A stretch of DNA of 59,246 bases from Ministeria vibrans ATCC 50519 (Eukaryota > Opisthokonta > Filasterea), in assembly GCA_943704425.1 (NCBI GenBank), contig CALSCP010001725.1:1-59246 (forward strand). The letters are read 5' to 3'. The position numbers were made by a program, and so were the translations under genes. The notes below the pieces were generated by a model that worked only from the letters and a program-made list of their open reading frames with translations, was not told the DNA's origin and did not search any database. Positions 31,187-41,157 of this stretch are shown one piece after another (positions within the stretch are counted from its first letter, which is position 1; the number at the start of each line of letters is the position of its first letter).

Positions 31187-32098
31187 ATATTATATATAAA
31201 CGAGACCTGCGGGGATGAGTGCAATGGGCATGTTGACTGCGTCGCGCCAGTCGTCCCGGTCCAGCAGTCCGTTGATCAGCTCGTGCAAAAGTCCGTCCCC
31301 CGAGACCGTCACTGCCCCGTCGTACGCTGTCAAATCCATTTCTCGCCCAATTTCAGTAGCGTGCAGAGCATGTGTGGTCACTAAGACACAAATAATTGTC
31401 AAATAAAATAATATTGCAACTCCACGCATAACGTTTTTGGTGGTCCTTACACAGCACTGTCGTGTGAATGCGCGCACACTCGAAAAATCTCTGTACGTGT
31501 TTGGTGTAGATTGGTACAGCCTTGCGAGTGCCTCCAACAGGGTTCACGAGCACCAGTAATCTGCGTGGTGGCGGTGGGTCTGGCGTCGGTGTATGCAATG
31601 CAATGGAACCACAAAATCAGTGTTTGGCGCAATCTCTGCTGTTCGAAAACTCTCCCATTCACTTACGGCCAATAGGCACACCGCCAAGGACGGAGCGAAT
31701 GGCGCTCACCCACTGGTCCGCCTCGTCAGTGGTCGCCGTCACAAAACGCTGAACCACCTTCAGACGAACCAACGGTTTTTGTGGCTTCTGCACAAGTGCC
31801 TGCACAATAAAGCCGCACTCTTCGCCAAGACAGGCCATGTCGGTCCCATACACGTCGTACAGGAGGAGAGATCCCGCTGGAGAAGCAAGGGACGCAGTGA
31901 GAGGGTGGAAGCGAACACAAACTTGGGCTGTACCAGTGCCTCTTGGGCCGGCAACTTCCGGCTTCCACGTCAACGTGTCGGCAGTCAAGGTTAGAGTACA
32001 CGTGGTACGCTGGATAACCACGGCGCCTGTGAGAGGAAGAGAACGAGGAGAGAGAGAGAGATGAATACTTTTGCGACCCGCGACGTACTGCTAAACAT
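29554..32098 (-). CDS. Sphingosine kinase-like lipid kinase, interrupted by assembly gap
   Basis: Visible exons: 32089-32098, 31667-32026, 31451-31579, 31207-31380, then the gap (30698-31102), then 30042-30388, 29746-29844, 29554-29688. Exon 2 encodes a PH-like N-terminal domain ending DEADQWVSAIRSVLGGVP. The DAGK/SPHK catalytic domain begins RLLVLVNPVGGTRKA and continues AVTVSGDGLLHELINGLLDR and IALIPAG; the expected SGNGLA segment must lie in the gap. After the gap: a disordered insert, HIIAMNVAWASNDSWLAP, and a C-terminal strand IVDVDGEKV typical of the family. It should phosphorylate sphingosine or a related lipid. The 10-nt first exon is the best in-phase start but is the weakest part of the model. 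Confidence 0.82.
29878..29990. repeat. GA-rich array with AAACAAAGTGATAGAG units
   Basis: Two GAAACAAAGTGAT units embedded in GA repeats, in the penultimate visible intron of the sphingosine kinase gene. Confidence 0.85.
30420..30697. repeat. Tandem array of TATCACTTTGTTTC(TC)n units abutting an assembly gap
   Basis: About ten units with a period of roughly 22-26 bp, becoming more uniform toward the gap. The repeat is the likely cause of the assembly break at 30698. Confidence 0.92.
30698..31102. other. Assembly gap (405 N)
   Basis: Unknown sequence. It hides at least one exon of the sphingosine kinase gene, including the expected SGNGLA segment. Confidence 0.99.
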
Positions 32099-32244
32099 AG
32101 TGATTGATGCTGTTGCCCCCTGTCCCCTATCACTGCTACACTAGTACACCTTCCAAGACCCAAAAGGAAGAGCACGAATAATATGGAACTTTTATTCATT
32201 ATTGGTACATTAGCATAAATATCTGTCATTCCGTCACCATTTCG

Positions 32245-32742
32245 TCACTCAGTTGTGTACACTCGTCGCAAATCAGCACACGATCCCTTGTCAAACTCTC
32301 CGATGAATAGAATACCGTCGGGGTTGGTCATTTCGACGAGACCGTGAGGCTGATTCTCGCAGAAAGCTCCTTTGAGGCAAGTGCGGTCGGGCAGTCTCAG
32401 AACGCCCTCTTTAAACGTCCCTCCCTCAAAGCTACCCCTAAATTCGGCACCGTTGGCGAATGACAATACTCCCGAGCCTTGCATGGCGTCCATGGCCCAC
32501 TACGAGCAAGCGAGTTGAGTCGGAGACAGTCGCCATGACAACATATACAATTGTCCTACTTCGCCTTGGTACACGTCCCCACTTGCAAAAGTCATCACAC
32601 CCTCGCCGTGTCTCACGCGCCTTTCCACGTTGCAACCTTGGCTGGCGTCGTCGTGCGGCACGAGTTTCGTCTCGCCCCTGTACGTGTGTTGGTCGTTGTT
32701 GTCAAAGACGAAGCTCAACCTGGGCAGCCGCGACTCCGCCAT
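32245..32742 (-). CDS. Small MORN-repeat protein
   Basis: Two exons, 32560-32742 and 32245-32499, joined in phase, give 145 residues from the ATG at 32742. MORN motifs: HTYRGETKLV, HGEGVMTFASGDVYQGEW (across the splice junction), MQGSGVLSFANGAEFRGSFEGG, FKEGVLRLPDRTCLKGAF and PHGLVEMTNPDGILFIGEF. MORN repeats form beta-hairpin rods used in scaffolding or lipid contact. No other domain is attached, so only a structural role can be suggested. The splice is supported because it restores a complete YxGxW repeat. Confidence 0.8.
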
Positions 32743-32853
32743 TCTCACGCTGCCTCGTTGAACTAGCACCTTAATGTGTCAAAATGGACTTCACAAGCCA
32801 AAGACAGCGACCGCCCAAAGGGAGTCAAGAGAGAAAAGAAAGTGTACAATTGT

Positions 32854-33201
32854 TCATTTTGGAACACTCGTCCCCGACTCCTCGGACACTTGGGAGGGAT
32901 TTTGCGCCACAGGGCCCTCCTCCGAGTAGTATCGCTTCTTGAGAGTGCGGTACTTTCGTAGCATGTAGAGTGCTTCGATCTCACGGATGACAAATTCACC
33001 GCGGGCGATCAGAGCGGGAACTTCGTCGGGGCGTGCGTCGCGGTTGCTGAGAAATGCAGCTTTGCACTTTGCTCTGAAGTACGCATACCCTTTGGGGTAT
33101 GATCTGCCGAGATAGAGAAGCTGGGGAAAGTTGATGACAGAGGAAGAGACATTCAAACGTACATCGCGATAGAGCTCCCTCACAGTGCGCGGCCGACTCA
33201 T
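32854..33201 (-). CDS. ETFRF1: LYR-motif electron transfer flavoprotein regulatory factor
   Basis: Two exons, 33163-33201 and 32854-33120, give 101 residues. The splice joins RELYRD to LLYLGRSYPKG, the family's LYKxLLYLGRxYPKG signature. It is followed by GEFVIREIEALYMLRKYRTLKKRYY, nearly the animal ETFRF1/LYRM5 end. LYR proteins are small mitochondrial helical adaptors; ETFRF1 binds the electron transfer flavoprotein. The intron is only 42 nt, stop-free and divisible by three, so an unspliced message would still be read, with 14 extra residues inside the motif. The tail after RYY is an acidic/Ser extension. Confidence 0.9.
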   Translation of the reverse strand: MSRPRTVRELYRDVRLNVSSSVINFPQLLYLGRSYPKGYAYFRAKCKAAFLSNRDARPDEVPALIARGEFVIREIEALYMLRKYRTLKKRYYSEEGPVAQNPSQVSEESGTSVPK

Positions 33202-34320
33202 TCCCAAGGAGTTGTAGCTGCCAATCACTCGATCAGCGGTCTTCTACTCTTGGCCGTTCAATAAGCAGAAAAATAAAATTGGGTTTATTGACGTGATTTA
33301 TTCATGTGAAAAAGTTTTATTCAAGCAAGGAGATAAATACAATGAACGCTTCCGCCATAGGCTAACCCCAAGATTCAAGAAGACGGAGCATCGCACCTAT
33401 AGACCATAGTCTGACAATAAATCCACAAATACGCAATTAGGATGTTAGTTGACCCACTAAGCTAACCTAATAACACACCAATAAAATAATAATTATTATT
33501 GAAATTATTGATAAGACGGAAAATGAATTATTAATGATCTTCGAGAATTCGGAGTATTAAGAAATTATTAATATTTATTTCCTCACTCTTCTCCCCCTCT
33601 CCTCCCCACCCTTGCTCTCTCCTCCCCCTCCTCTCTCTCTCCTCGCATTTTATCTTCCATGTCAGCCACAACGCAATGCCCTGACCGCCACGCGCATGCC
33701 CAAGATGCGGCCCTCCCGACCACATACCTCTCTCACAGCAGCACCTTGAGGCGCAGCAGCAAAGTGTCTGTCATACAACGACGCCCTCGGAACAATCAGA
33801 ATACTGGGTGTGCACCACTACGTGCCACCCCCCCTCCCCCCCTGACGGTGGTGGAGCTTGCTCTCACTCAGTGCCAGCCTTGTGCTGGGGTGTATCTGGT
33901 GCCTATCGCGTCACTTGGGTGGCCATCAGCCAACTTGTCTTTGCTCTCTCTCAATGCTCCTGTAGCTTCGAAAGCGGTTCAGAGCTGCTTGTGTTGTCGC
34001 TTTAAAATATTCTTCTTCTATTTACAAGGTGAATTCTCGACTCGCTGAGCACTACCCATTTATTAATGATACAGTCACCACGCGAAAACACAGCCAGACC
34101 GCCTTGCAAACTCAACCAAAACTCTAGAGGTAACATGGGAGAACAGTGGCAGGTCAGAGTGCTGTGGAAGAAGAAAAAGAATACAAACCATTTATGAATG
34201 ACACAATTATAAGAAAACGAAGAATATAATAAATTATGACGCAGTCTTATTATAATAATTAATTATAATTATTATTATTAATTTATTACAATACTAATTT
34301 TAATAAATGATACAATTAAT
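33202..34320. other. 1.1-kb spacer with fragments of two dispersed repeats
   Basis: No gene can be supported between the ETFRF1 start and the stop of the membrane-protein gene. A short open frame at 33659-34048 is C/T-rich and has no recognised domain. Fragments of a degenerate element (33961-34025) and of the 74-bp repeat (34054-34127) lie here, with a partial third at 34168-34199, then AT-rich sequence. The ETFRF1 promoter is expected near 33210-33350. Confidence 0.6.
34054..34127. repeat. Short dispersed repeat, copy 2
   Basis: Near-identical partner of 5239-5312, same orientation, without the AAGAAGAATACAA head. A head-like fragment (AAGAATACAAACCATTTATGAATGA) follows at about 34177, partly inverted in order relative to copy 1. 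Confidence 0.8.
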
Positions 34321-36306
34321 TTAGCTTAACCATATCACACTGGGAGCATTCTTGACTTGATTGTTAACGGTAAGTTTGCGCGAAAAAATTGGACTGTCAA
34401 AGGATTCGCTCAGGTGCAACGATTTAGAGTCGAGGTTCGCCTTTTCTTCTTCAGGCGGCTGGTAGGCAGGAAATCGAATGGTGTTGTACAGCATCGCTTC
34501 GATGGTGCTTGTTGCAACAAAGGCACACGTGCCAAGCTCGCCATACGAAAGCATGATTGTGTTGGGCGCGACCAACAGCACACCAGTACTGAACTCGGGC
34601 AGGTTGGATCTTCGCTGGTGGAAGCGGAAGAGACGCGATGCCGACAACAGTGACACCGTTGTGTTCTTAGCGGGGGTGTGCACAACACGCAACACGTAGA
34701 AAAAGTGCCAGTAGAATGCTACTGTGCGGTTCAGTTGCCACACCTTGAGATGCGCTGTGCCAAGGTAGAGACTTTCGTTCGTCGTAGCGTGTGTGCCATT
34801 CCCATTTGCGCCATGGGGCAGTAGTACGGTGACCATGTCACTTCCACCGCGCCACGCAGTTTCGTAGAGCGCCAGTCGAAGACACTCTGGCATGTCCAAG
34901 TGCCACAGAGGGTCTGCCGTAGCATTGATGTGCGCGGGTGCAATGGTGCATTCCGGCGTTAAGTCACTTGTCGGTCGACGCCCAAATGGTGGGTAGAGGT
35001 AGTCAAAGAGCGGTTCGCGATCGCCGAAATCGTTGCTGTGTTTGGCACTGGAGGACCAGTCAACGCAGTCTCGGACACTTTGAGGCGGGGCTGTGCCTGT
35101 TGAGCGCGTGAGTGCAGTGACGGGGCGCGTTTCCACAAGGCGCAGCGGAACCAGACGAGAGACACCCGCAGTCCCGATGGTGTGACGCCCACGAAGCGCA
35201 TGTAGACGTGATCGACGTGCCACATCAATATCACTGCCGTTGAGAGTAGTCGATCGGAGTGCAGTGAGCGGACACAAATGTCGAATAAAAATTAGGGAAG
35301 AATCGGCGTCGCCATGCGTGGAGGGCACAGGGAGCACCGCCCAGTTCTTCTCACGCTGAGACGGCAGGCGTTCGCGGAAAGGGTGGTAATGGTGATAATA
35401 TTGACTTGCATTATCATCAGGGTCCGACTGCTGAAAGCAAATGCGCTCGGCGACGTACGGCTGCTCATCTGGTTGAGGGGTCAAGATAAAATAACGCGGC
35501 TCAGCAAAGTTGACCCAGGCGCGCCACCTCAGCACCTTCCCCGTACTCGTCTCGCGCGCCATTGCGATGTGGAAAGGAACGAGCATTTCGCGTTCTTTCC
35601 CACACATACTTGTCGACACAAGATACAACTGGTTGCGCCACCAGAGCGGCCGGAGATCTTTTGTTTGTAAGCAATACGGCGACTCGATCACCAGGAAGGT
35701 GTGTCTCCCTCTCAGAAACGTCTCAAGGGTCTGATTGCGCTCGTGTGCATCCCTGTGGTAGAATCGATTCCATTGATGCTGATAAGGTCGAATCGCCGAA
35801 AATGGAACGTGATGGGGCACAAGAGAACCGCTGGTGGCATTGATGAGTGCCACTGCAATGTCATTTGGCCATCCATTTTCGCGCTTTTCAGAGTCAGGTT
35901 TCAATTTTGCAGATGACAGCCGAACGCGCCAAATCAATAACAAGAGATCACGAGCACCGGGGATTTTCATAAAAATTGGATTTAAGGGCTGTGCTGCAGG
36001 CGGTAGAGGGATTATTCGATCGCATTGTAGACGTTTCAGTCGCAGAAAAGGTGGCGCGTCTTCCAGCTTGTCACACCGCCTAGGCAAATCATTCAGAAGG
36101 GGTTGCTTGCTCATAATGACAGGCTCTAAGTGCTCTCGATGTGAAAGAATGTCGCGGGCGTCCCGGATCAGGACGTTTTCGGGAGTGAGAGCGATGAGTT
36201 TGACAGAAATTGACAGGATGAAAATCAACATCATTGACGTAGTCGCGAAGAGAATGCAAGACAGGCGACGAAAGCCAATTGAACGCCTTAATCGGACGCA
36301 TGGCAT
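34321..36306 (-). CDS. Type II membrane protein with large N-glycosylated lumenal domain, possible glycosyltransferase or mannan-related enzyme
   Basis: Single exon, 661 residues. A basic start is followed by one hydrophobic anchor at about 17-40 (LSCILFATTSMMLIFILSISV), giving type II topology. The rest would be lumenal or extracellular and holds about nine N-x-S/T sites. Late segments read YLGTAHLKVWQ, FYWHFFYVLRVVHTP, LLSASRLFRFHQRR, FSTGVLLVAPNTIMLSYGELG. This order (H-contact, ‘phenylalanine strand’, SYG near the end) recalls the beta-propeller of GH130 or fungal beta-mannosyltransferase-like proteins. That comparison is from memory of patterns and is weak. It is divergent from the myosin gene, 163 bp between start codons. 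Confidence 0.6.
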   Translation of the reverse strand: MPCVRLRRSIGFRRLSCILFATTSMMLIFILSISVKLIALTPENVLIRDARDILSHREHLEPVIMSKQPLLNDLPRRCDKLEDAPPFLRLKRLQCDRIIPLPPAAQPLNPIFMKIPGARDLLLLIWRVRLSSAKLKPDSEKRENGWPNDIAVALINATSGSLVPHHVPFSAIRPYQHQWNRFYHRDAHERNQTLETFLRGRHTFLVIESPYCLQTKDLRPLWWRNQLYLVSTSMCGKEREMLVPFHIAMARETSTGKVLRWRAWVNFAEPRYFILTPQPDEQPYVAERICFQQSDPDDNASQYYHHYHPFRERLPSQREKNWAVLPVPSTHGDADSSLIFIRHLCPLTALRSTTLNGSDIDVARRSRLHALRGRHTIGTAGVSRLVPLRLVETRPVTALTRSTGTAPPQSVRDCVDWSSSAKHSNDFGDREPLFDYLYPPFGRRPTSDLTPECTIAPAHINATADPLWHLDMPECLRLALYETAWRGGSDMVTVLLPHGANGNGTHATTNESLYLGTAHLKVWQLNRTVAFYWHFFYVLRVVHTPAKNTTVSLLSASRLFRFHQRRSNLPEFSTGVLLVAPNTIMLSYGELGTCAFVATSTIEAMLYNTIRFPAYQPPEEEKANLDSKSLHLSESFDSPIFSRKLTVNNQVKNAPSVIWLS

Positions 36307-36469
36307 TGCACCAAAAGCAGATCACCGCCAGATCAGTGAAGAAAAGTGTGTGTGTGTGTGTGTGTGTGAAAGATTGACGTCAATTCAGACGACAGAATAA
36401 TCGGTCACCTTTTTCAAAATTAATAATTAATCAAAATATTATTTTAATTCACACATACTTACCCAAAAC
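36307..36469. promoter_or_regulatory. Divergent spacer, membrane protein and myosin
   Basis: 163 bp between start codons with a (GT)n run at 36346-36368 and AT-rich sequence (TAATAATTAATC) before the myosin ATG. Confidence 0.35.
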
Positions 36470-39400
36470 ATGGCTCTCACGGTACGTGCCACCACTACTT
36501 GCAATAGTATACAAAGTGCGCCAGTGCACTACGCGATCACCATACTCTAACGCAAATTAATTCAAAAAATAACGCGCAAAGTTCAAAATCCCCATTTTTT
36601 GCAGGAAAACATTGTCGACGTGTCTCCACTAGAACCGGCCAATGTTCTGCAGTGCCTCTTTGCGCGCTTTGACGCTGGTCACTGTTACACGCACGCTGGT
36701 CCCATGCTTGTGGCGATTAACCCGTTCGCTACGTCCAACGAGGCAACGGCAAACTTTCAAAATGATGCCGCCGCTTCGTACCAGCGCGCCGCAGCCAACG
36801 GCTTGCTTGCCAGTCTCCCTCCACACATATTTGCTGTAGCCGCTGCAGCAGCCAGTGCGGCGCTCCAAGGCGACCATCTCGACCAGTCTATCATCGTATC
36901 GGGCGAATCGGCAGCCGGCAAAACCTTTTCGACACGCCTCCTCCTCGCATACCTCACCACGGTCAGCTCCAGCACTGCCCGGCGCGACAGTCTCATTGCA
37001 CGCATTGAGGCATGCTCGCCTGTCCTCGAAGCATTCGGCAATGCGGCCACCACCATCAACCACAACAGTTCGCGCTTCGGCAAACTGATCCGCCTTGTCT
37101 TCGACTTGCACGGCTCCATTCAGTCGGCGTCCATCGACACCTACCTGCTCGAGCGTACGCGTATTACCAATACGCGCTCCGACGAACGCAACTTCCACAT
37201 CTTCTATCAGTTGATGGCAGGCGCCAGCGACACTGAGCGGGCTCAACTGCATCTCGAGCCCTCACGTCCCTTTGCCCTCCTTGGCAACTCATCTCGTCGC
37301 GGTGTCTGGGTGCCTACACCCGGAGATCCACTTATGACGGGAAAAGACGACAATGGACATTTGACAAGCGTGAATCTCGACGATCCCAACGCCCTGCTCT
37401 GGCACACTTATGGCGGTCAGTACGAGACGACGCGCAAAGCACTCGAATGTTTCGGCATCGACTGCGACAGTGTTGCCGCAGTGGTGGCCGCCATCTTACA
37501 CTTGGGTAACACCACTATTGTCAAGGGAGCGTCCCCTGCAACAGCTGCATCCAACAACGAAAACATCACCAACGACAACGAAGGCGAGGCTGCACGCAAC
37601 GCGGGCGCCTGTCTCACGGCAGCGAGTCGCGAGAGTGTCGTCTTTGCCGCCACTCTCCTCGGCCTTGATCCCGCAAAGCTCACCAGTAGCATCACCACAC
37701 GCGAGATGGTGGTTGCAGGCGAGCACGTGCTTATGCCTAGTCGCGTTACCGAGGCACAGACGACAGTCGACTCGCTGTGCACCCAGCTGTACGCATCACT
37801 CTTTGCCTATGTCGCCAGTGCCATTAACGGCACTCTCTCCGCCAGCGACCTCCCCTCGATGGCATCCCAATCATCCACTGTGGGTCTCCTTGACATCTTT
37901 GGCTTTGAGAACTTTGCCGTGAACACTCTCGAGCAACTCTGCATCAACTACGCCAACGAGAAACTCCAAGTATTAATACGTTTCTGAACAACTTAATAAT
38001 AATAATAATAAATTATTATTTATTATTTTACTTATTATTAATAAAATTTACTATTTCCCCTCTTTTAGTGTCTGTTTGTGGCGATGATGATTGAGCGGGA
38101 GCAGCAGGTGTACGAGGCGGAGGGCCTGGCCTGGCAGCACATTGCACACACGGACCGCGCGCGAGAGTGTCTCGCACTCATTGCAGGTCCGTCGGGAATC
38201 ATAGCATTGCTCCAGGAGGAGTGTCAGCTCGCACGCGACGCCGACGCAATGGCTGTCACACAGCGCATGCGTATGCAATTCAATGATAACCCTGCCTTTC
38301 CTTCTCTCCGCATTGCCACGACGGCCTTTGCCATTGCTCACTACGCACAAGAGTAAGCACCTCTACTGATATAATAATAATAATAATAATAATAGTAATA
38401 ATAGTAATAATAATTATTTTATTATTACATTCTTATCATTTTCTATGAATTCTTTTACGTTTTTCTATTTATTTCACATTATTATTATTATTATTCATTT
38501 TTATACTGCGTAGCGTTGTGTACGACAGCAGTCGAATGGCACAGGCAAACCGAGAGGCACGCGGTAGTGTCCTTGTACCGCTACTGCCGACCAGCACACT
38601 TTCCTTCGTCCGTTCTCTTGGCACGGTTACTACCGCCAATGATGACACAGTCACTGGCACTGGCACTTCTGCCCGTGCTGATGACGAGCGTCTCCAGCGC
38701 CAGCACCGCAGACTCATTGGCTCCCCCAAACGATCGTCGCGACGCCACAAGAAGCACGTTCCGACCGTGCTGACAGGGTTCAAGGTGAGTCCATCCAAAG
38801 CACTTGGTTAGGGGAGGGGTTGACGTGACGCTAATTCATAACTATTTTAGAACTCATTGGGAGAGCTCATGGGTGATCTCGAGAAGACGCAAGTGCACTT
38901 TATCCGGTGCATTCGGTCGAACAAACAAGCGCGAGGATGGACACTGGACCGAACGCTGGTTGGGGAGCAGGTGCGGGCGTGTGGGGTGCTAGAGGCGACA
39001 CAGGTGTGTGCTCAAGGGTATGCCAGCAAGCTGGGGCTGGAGGCTTTTGAGCAGCGCTATGGGGGACTGGTGGGAGGAATGAAGATGAAGGAAAAGGGTG
39101 AAGGGGGGGAGACCGAGATGAGAAGTGTGCGTGAGCGAGTGTGTGTGTTGGTGGAGAGACTCGGGGAGGATGCACTGGTGGGGCGCACTCGGGTGTTCTT
39201 GCGGGATGAGGCACGCCAGAGATTGGAGAGAATGCGGGTTGAACGATGGACGAGTGCTGCTGTGTGTGTGCAAGCGGTGTGGAAAGGGTGGATGGCACGG
39301 CGGAAGGTGGCACGGCGACGTTGGGCGCTGGTAGTGCTGCAGAGGCAATGGCGGAAGGTGCTGGTGAAGCGCAGGAGGAAGGAGGAAATGGAAGAGGCGC

Positions 39401-40020
39401 AGAGGAGGGCAGAGACAGAGCGACTGCGACAATTAATGATGAAAAAGAAGGAGAAGGAGGAGGAGGAGGAGGAGGCAAGGCGACGGGCAGAGAAAAAGAA
39501 AAAAGAGAAGAAGAGTATTGTTTTGGTGGAGACTATTGTACCCCCCTTGTCACCCAATGTGACCATTCGCTCACCACGACAGAGCAAACGAAGCCAGCCC
39601 ATTGGTAACAAATGAGAGTTGCCGTTGACGTGAAAGTGTTGAATTCGCTCATTAAATGTTGATGTCTTATTAGTGTTGTTTGACGAAGCGGCCGACACAA
39701 TGGCACAAGTGAACAGTGTGTGTGCTGCCGAGGTGACGGAGCAACGCCAACTGCATGTGCGGAGCGGCATTGTTAGTGTACGACACAGTGCACCTACTGG
39801 TCCCTTCCGCACTGCCCCTCCTCCACTACCCTACGCGGGTGTATCTCGAGCTGTACGTTTACTGTGTGTATATGTGTGTATGTTTGTGTTTTTTGTGTGT
39901 GGCATTGTGCTTTCGTATGTGTTTGTGTGTGTGGTGTGTTTGTTGTTGATAGTGTGTTGTTCTTTTTAGAATCAAGACAGTTCTTTGGCTGGTTTGCGTC
40001 TTCTGGCGTTTTGTTCATAA
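36470..40020 (+). CDS. Unconventional myosin heavy chain
   Basis: Exons 36470-36481, 36605-37969, 38069-38352, 38514-38784, 38851-39604, and probably 39674-39852 and 39970-40020; 971 residues, or 898 if translation reads through to the stop at 39615. Motor motifs: AGPMLVAINPF, P-loop GESAAGKT, switch I NHNSSRFGKL, YLLERTR, switch II LLDIFGFENF, actin-binding/converter region FIRCIRSN...VRACGVLEATQVCAQGYASK. There is no SH3-like N-terminal subdomain. After the converter come one or two IQ-like helices (AAVCVQAVWKGWMARRKV, ALVVLQRQWRKVLVKRR) and a charged Glu/Lys coiled coil. I could not assign a class. The last two exons rest on splice signals and phase only. Confidence 0.88.
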
Positions 40021-40372
40021 AAATAAGAAGAAGAAGTATACTAATATATAGAATAAGAACAGTAATAATACAAATTAATACTATTTACACCAGAAAGTCT
40101 AACGTTCATTCTTCAGAGTATTTTTCCAACTTGGTCAAACTGAAACTATTGGATGTCTCACTTGCTCTCGACAGGAAGATTAGAGGTCAGATAAAAATTG
40201 ATGGATTTTGAATTGAAACCATCTTTGTTTGACAAGATGTTATCGCACATTTTGAGTAGAAGAAAAATGAGAACGGAGTCAATTAATTCTGATTAATATT
40301 TAGTGGTTCATTCATACCTCTGCACTCTGCAGTCGCCCGTCAGACTTTTTCTGTATTCAATTAGCACTTGAA
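40021..40372. other. Spacer between myosin and MVD
   Basis: 352 bp, AT-rich, with several in-frame stops on both strands. It must contain the myosin 3' UTR and the MVD promoter. A GGTCAAACTGAAACTATTGG string and AGAAGAAGAAG are visible, but no gene or RNA is supported. Confidence 0.4.
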
Positions 40373-41062
40373 ATGGCCCTGTCAATCGCAACCTGTATCG
40401 CGCCCGTCAACATCGCCGTGGTGAAATACTGGGGCAAATCCGAAGAGGGCGACATTCGTCTGATTCGCCCGATCAACTCGTCGCTCAGTGGAACTCTGGA
40501 CATGTCGATGCATTCCCGGACGACAGTCGCCGTTGGCTCTCAGCTGAGCTCCGATCGGCTCTGGCTCAACGGCAAAGAGGAAGACGTCGGATCGGATCGC
40601 GTGCAGAATTGCCTGAGAGGCGTCCGCCAATTGGCAGTCTCGCGCGGCGGACGCCCCGCCGAGCTCGCAAAGGTACTGCGCAAGACCACCCTGGTCTTGT
40701 TTGCACGGGTGCACGCCCCTGGACGACGCGTGTCGCTCGCAAGCGGTCTCTGCATGTGATTCTCAGAGGGATCTGACACTTTTGTTTCGTTGCAGTGCCA
40801 TCTCCATGTTGCAAGTGTAAACAACTTTCCCGTAAGTTTTCTTCTCATCCACTGGCACACCTACGCCGCGATCTGTGTACTCAATTGACGGATTATTCCC
40901 TGGCAGACGGCGGCGGGATTGGCGTCGTCGGCGGCAGGCTACGCTGCCCTTGTCTTTACATTGGCTCAGGCGCACGGCGTTGCCGATGACCCTTCTGCGC
41001 TCTCAGCCATTGCCCGCCAGGTAGGTTGGCGAGGAAGCGAGGAGAGGGAGATAGAAGCGACG

Positions 41063-41157
<95 letters not shown>

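Noticed and set aside
33659-34048. 129-codon open frame in the 1.1-kb spacer
   Set aside because: Composition is Cys/Pro/Leu-rich, there is no domain or splice support, and it overlaps a degenerate repeat fragment.
34054-34127. Possible tRNA or small structural RNA gene in the 74-bp repeat
   Set aside because: The length is tRNA-like, but I could not form an acceptor stem or find T-loop (GTTCRA) or A-box sequences. It is kept only as a repeat.
38900-39478. Pro/Ser-rich antisense frames over the last myosin exon
   Set aside because: They are complements of the purine-rich coiled-coil exon, and the sense frame continues the myosin converter and IQ region.
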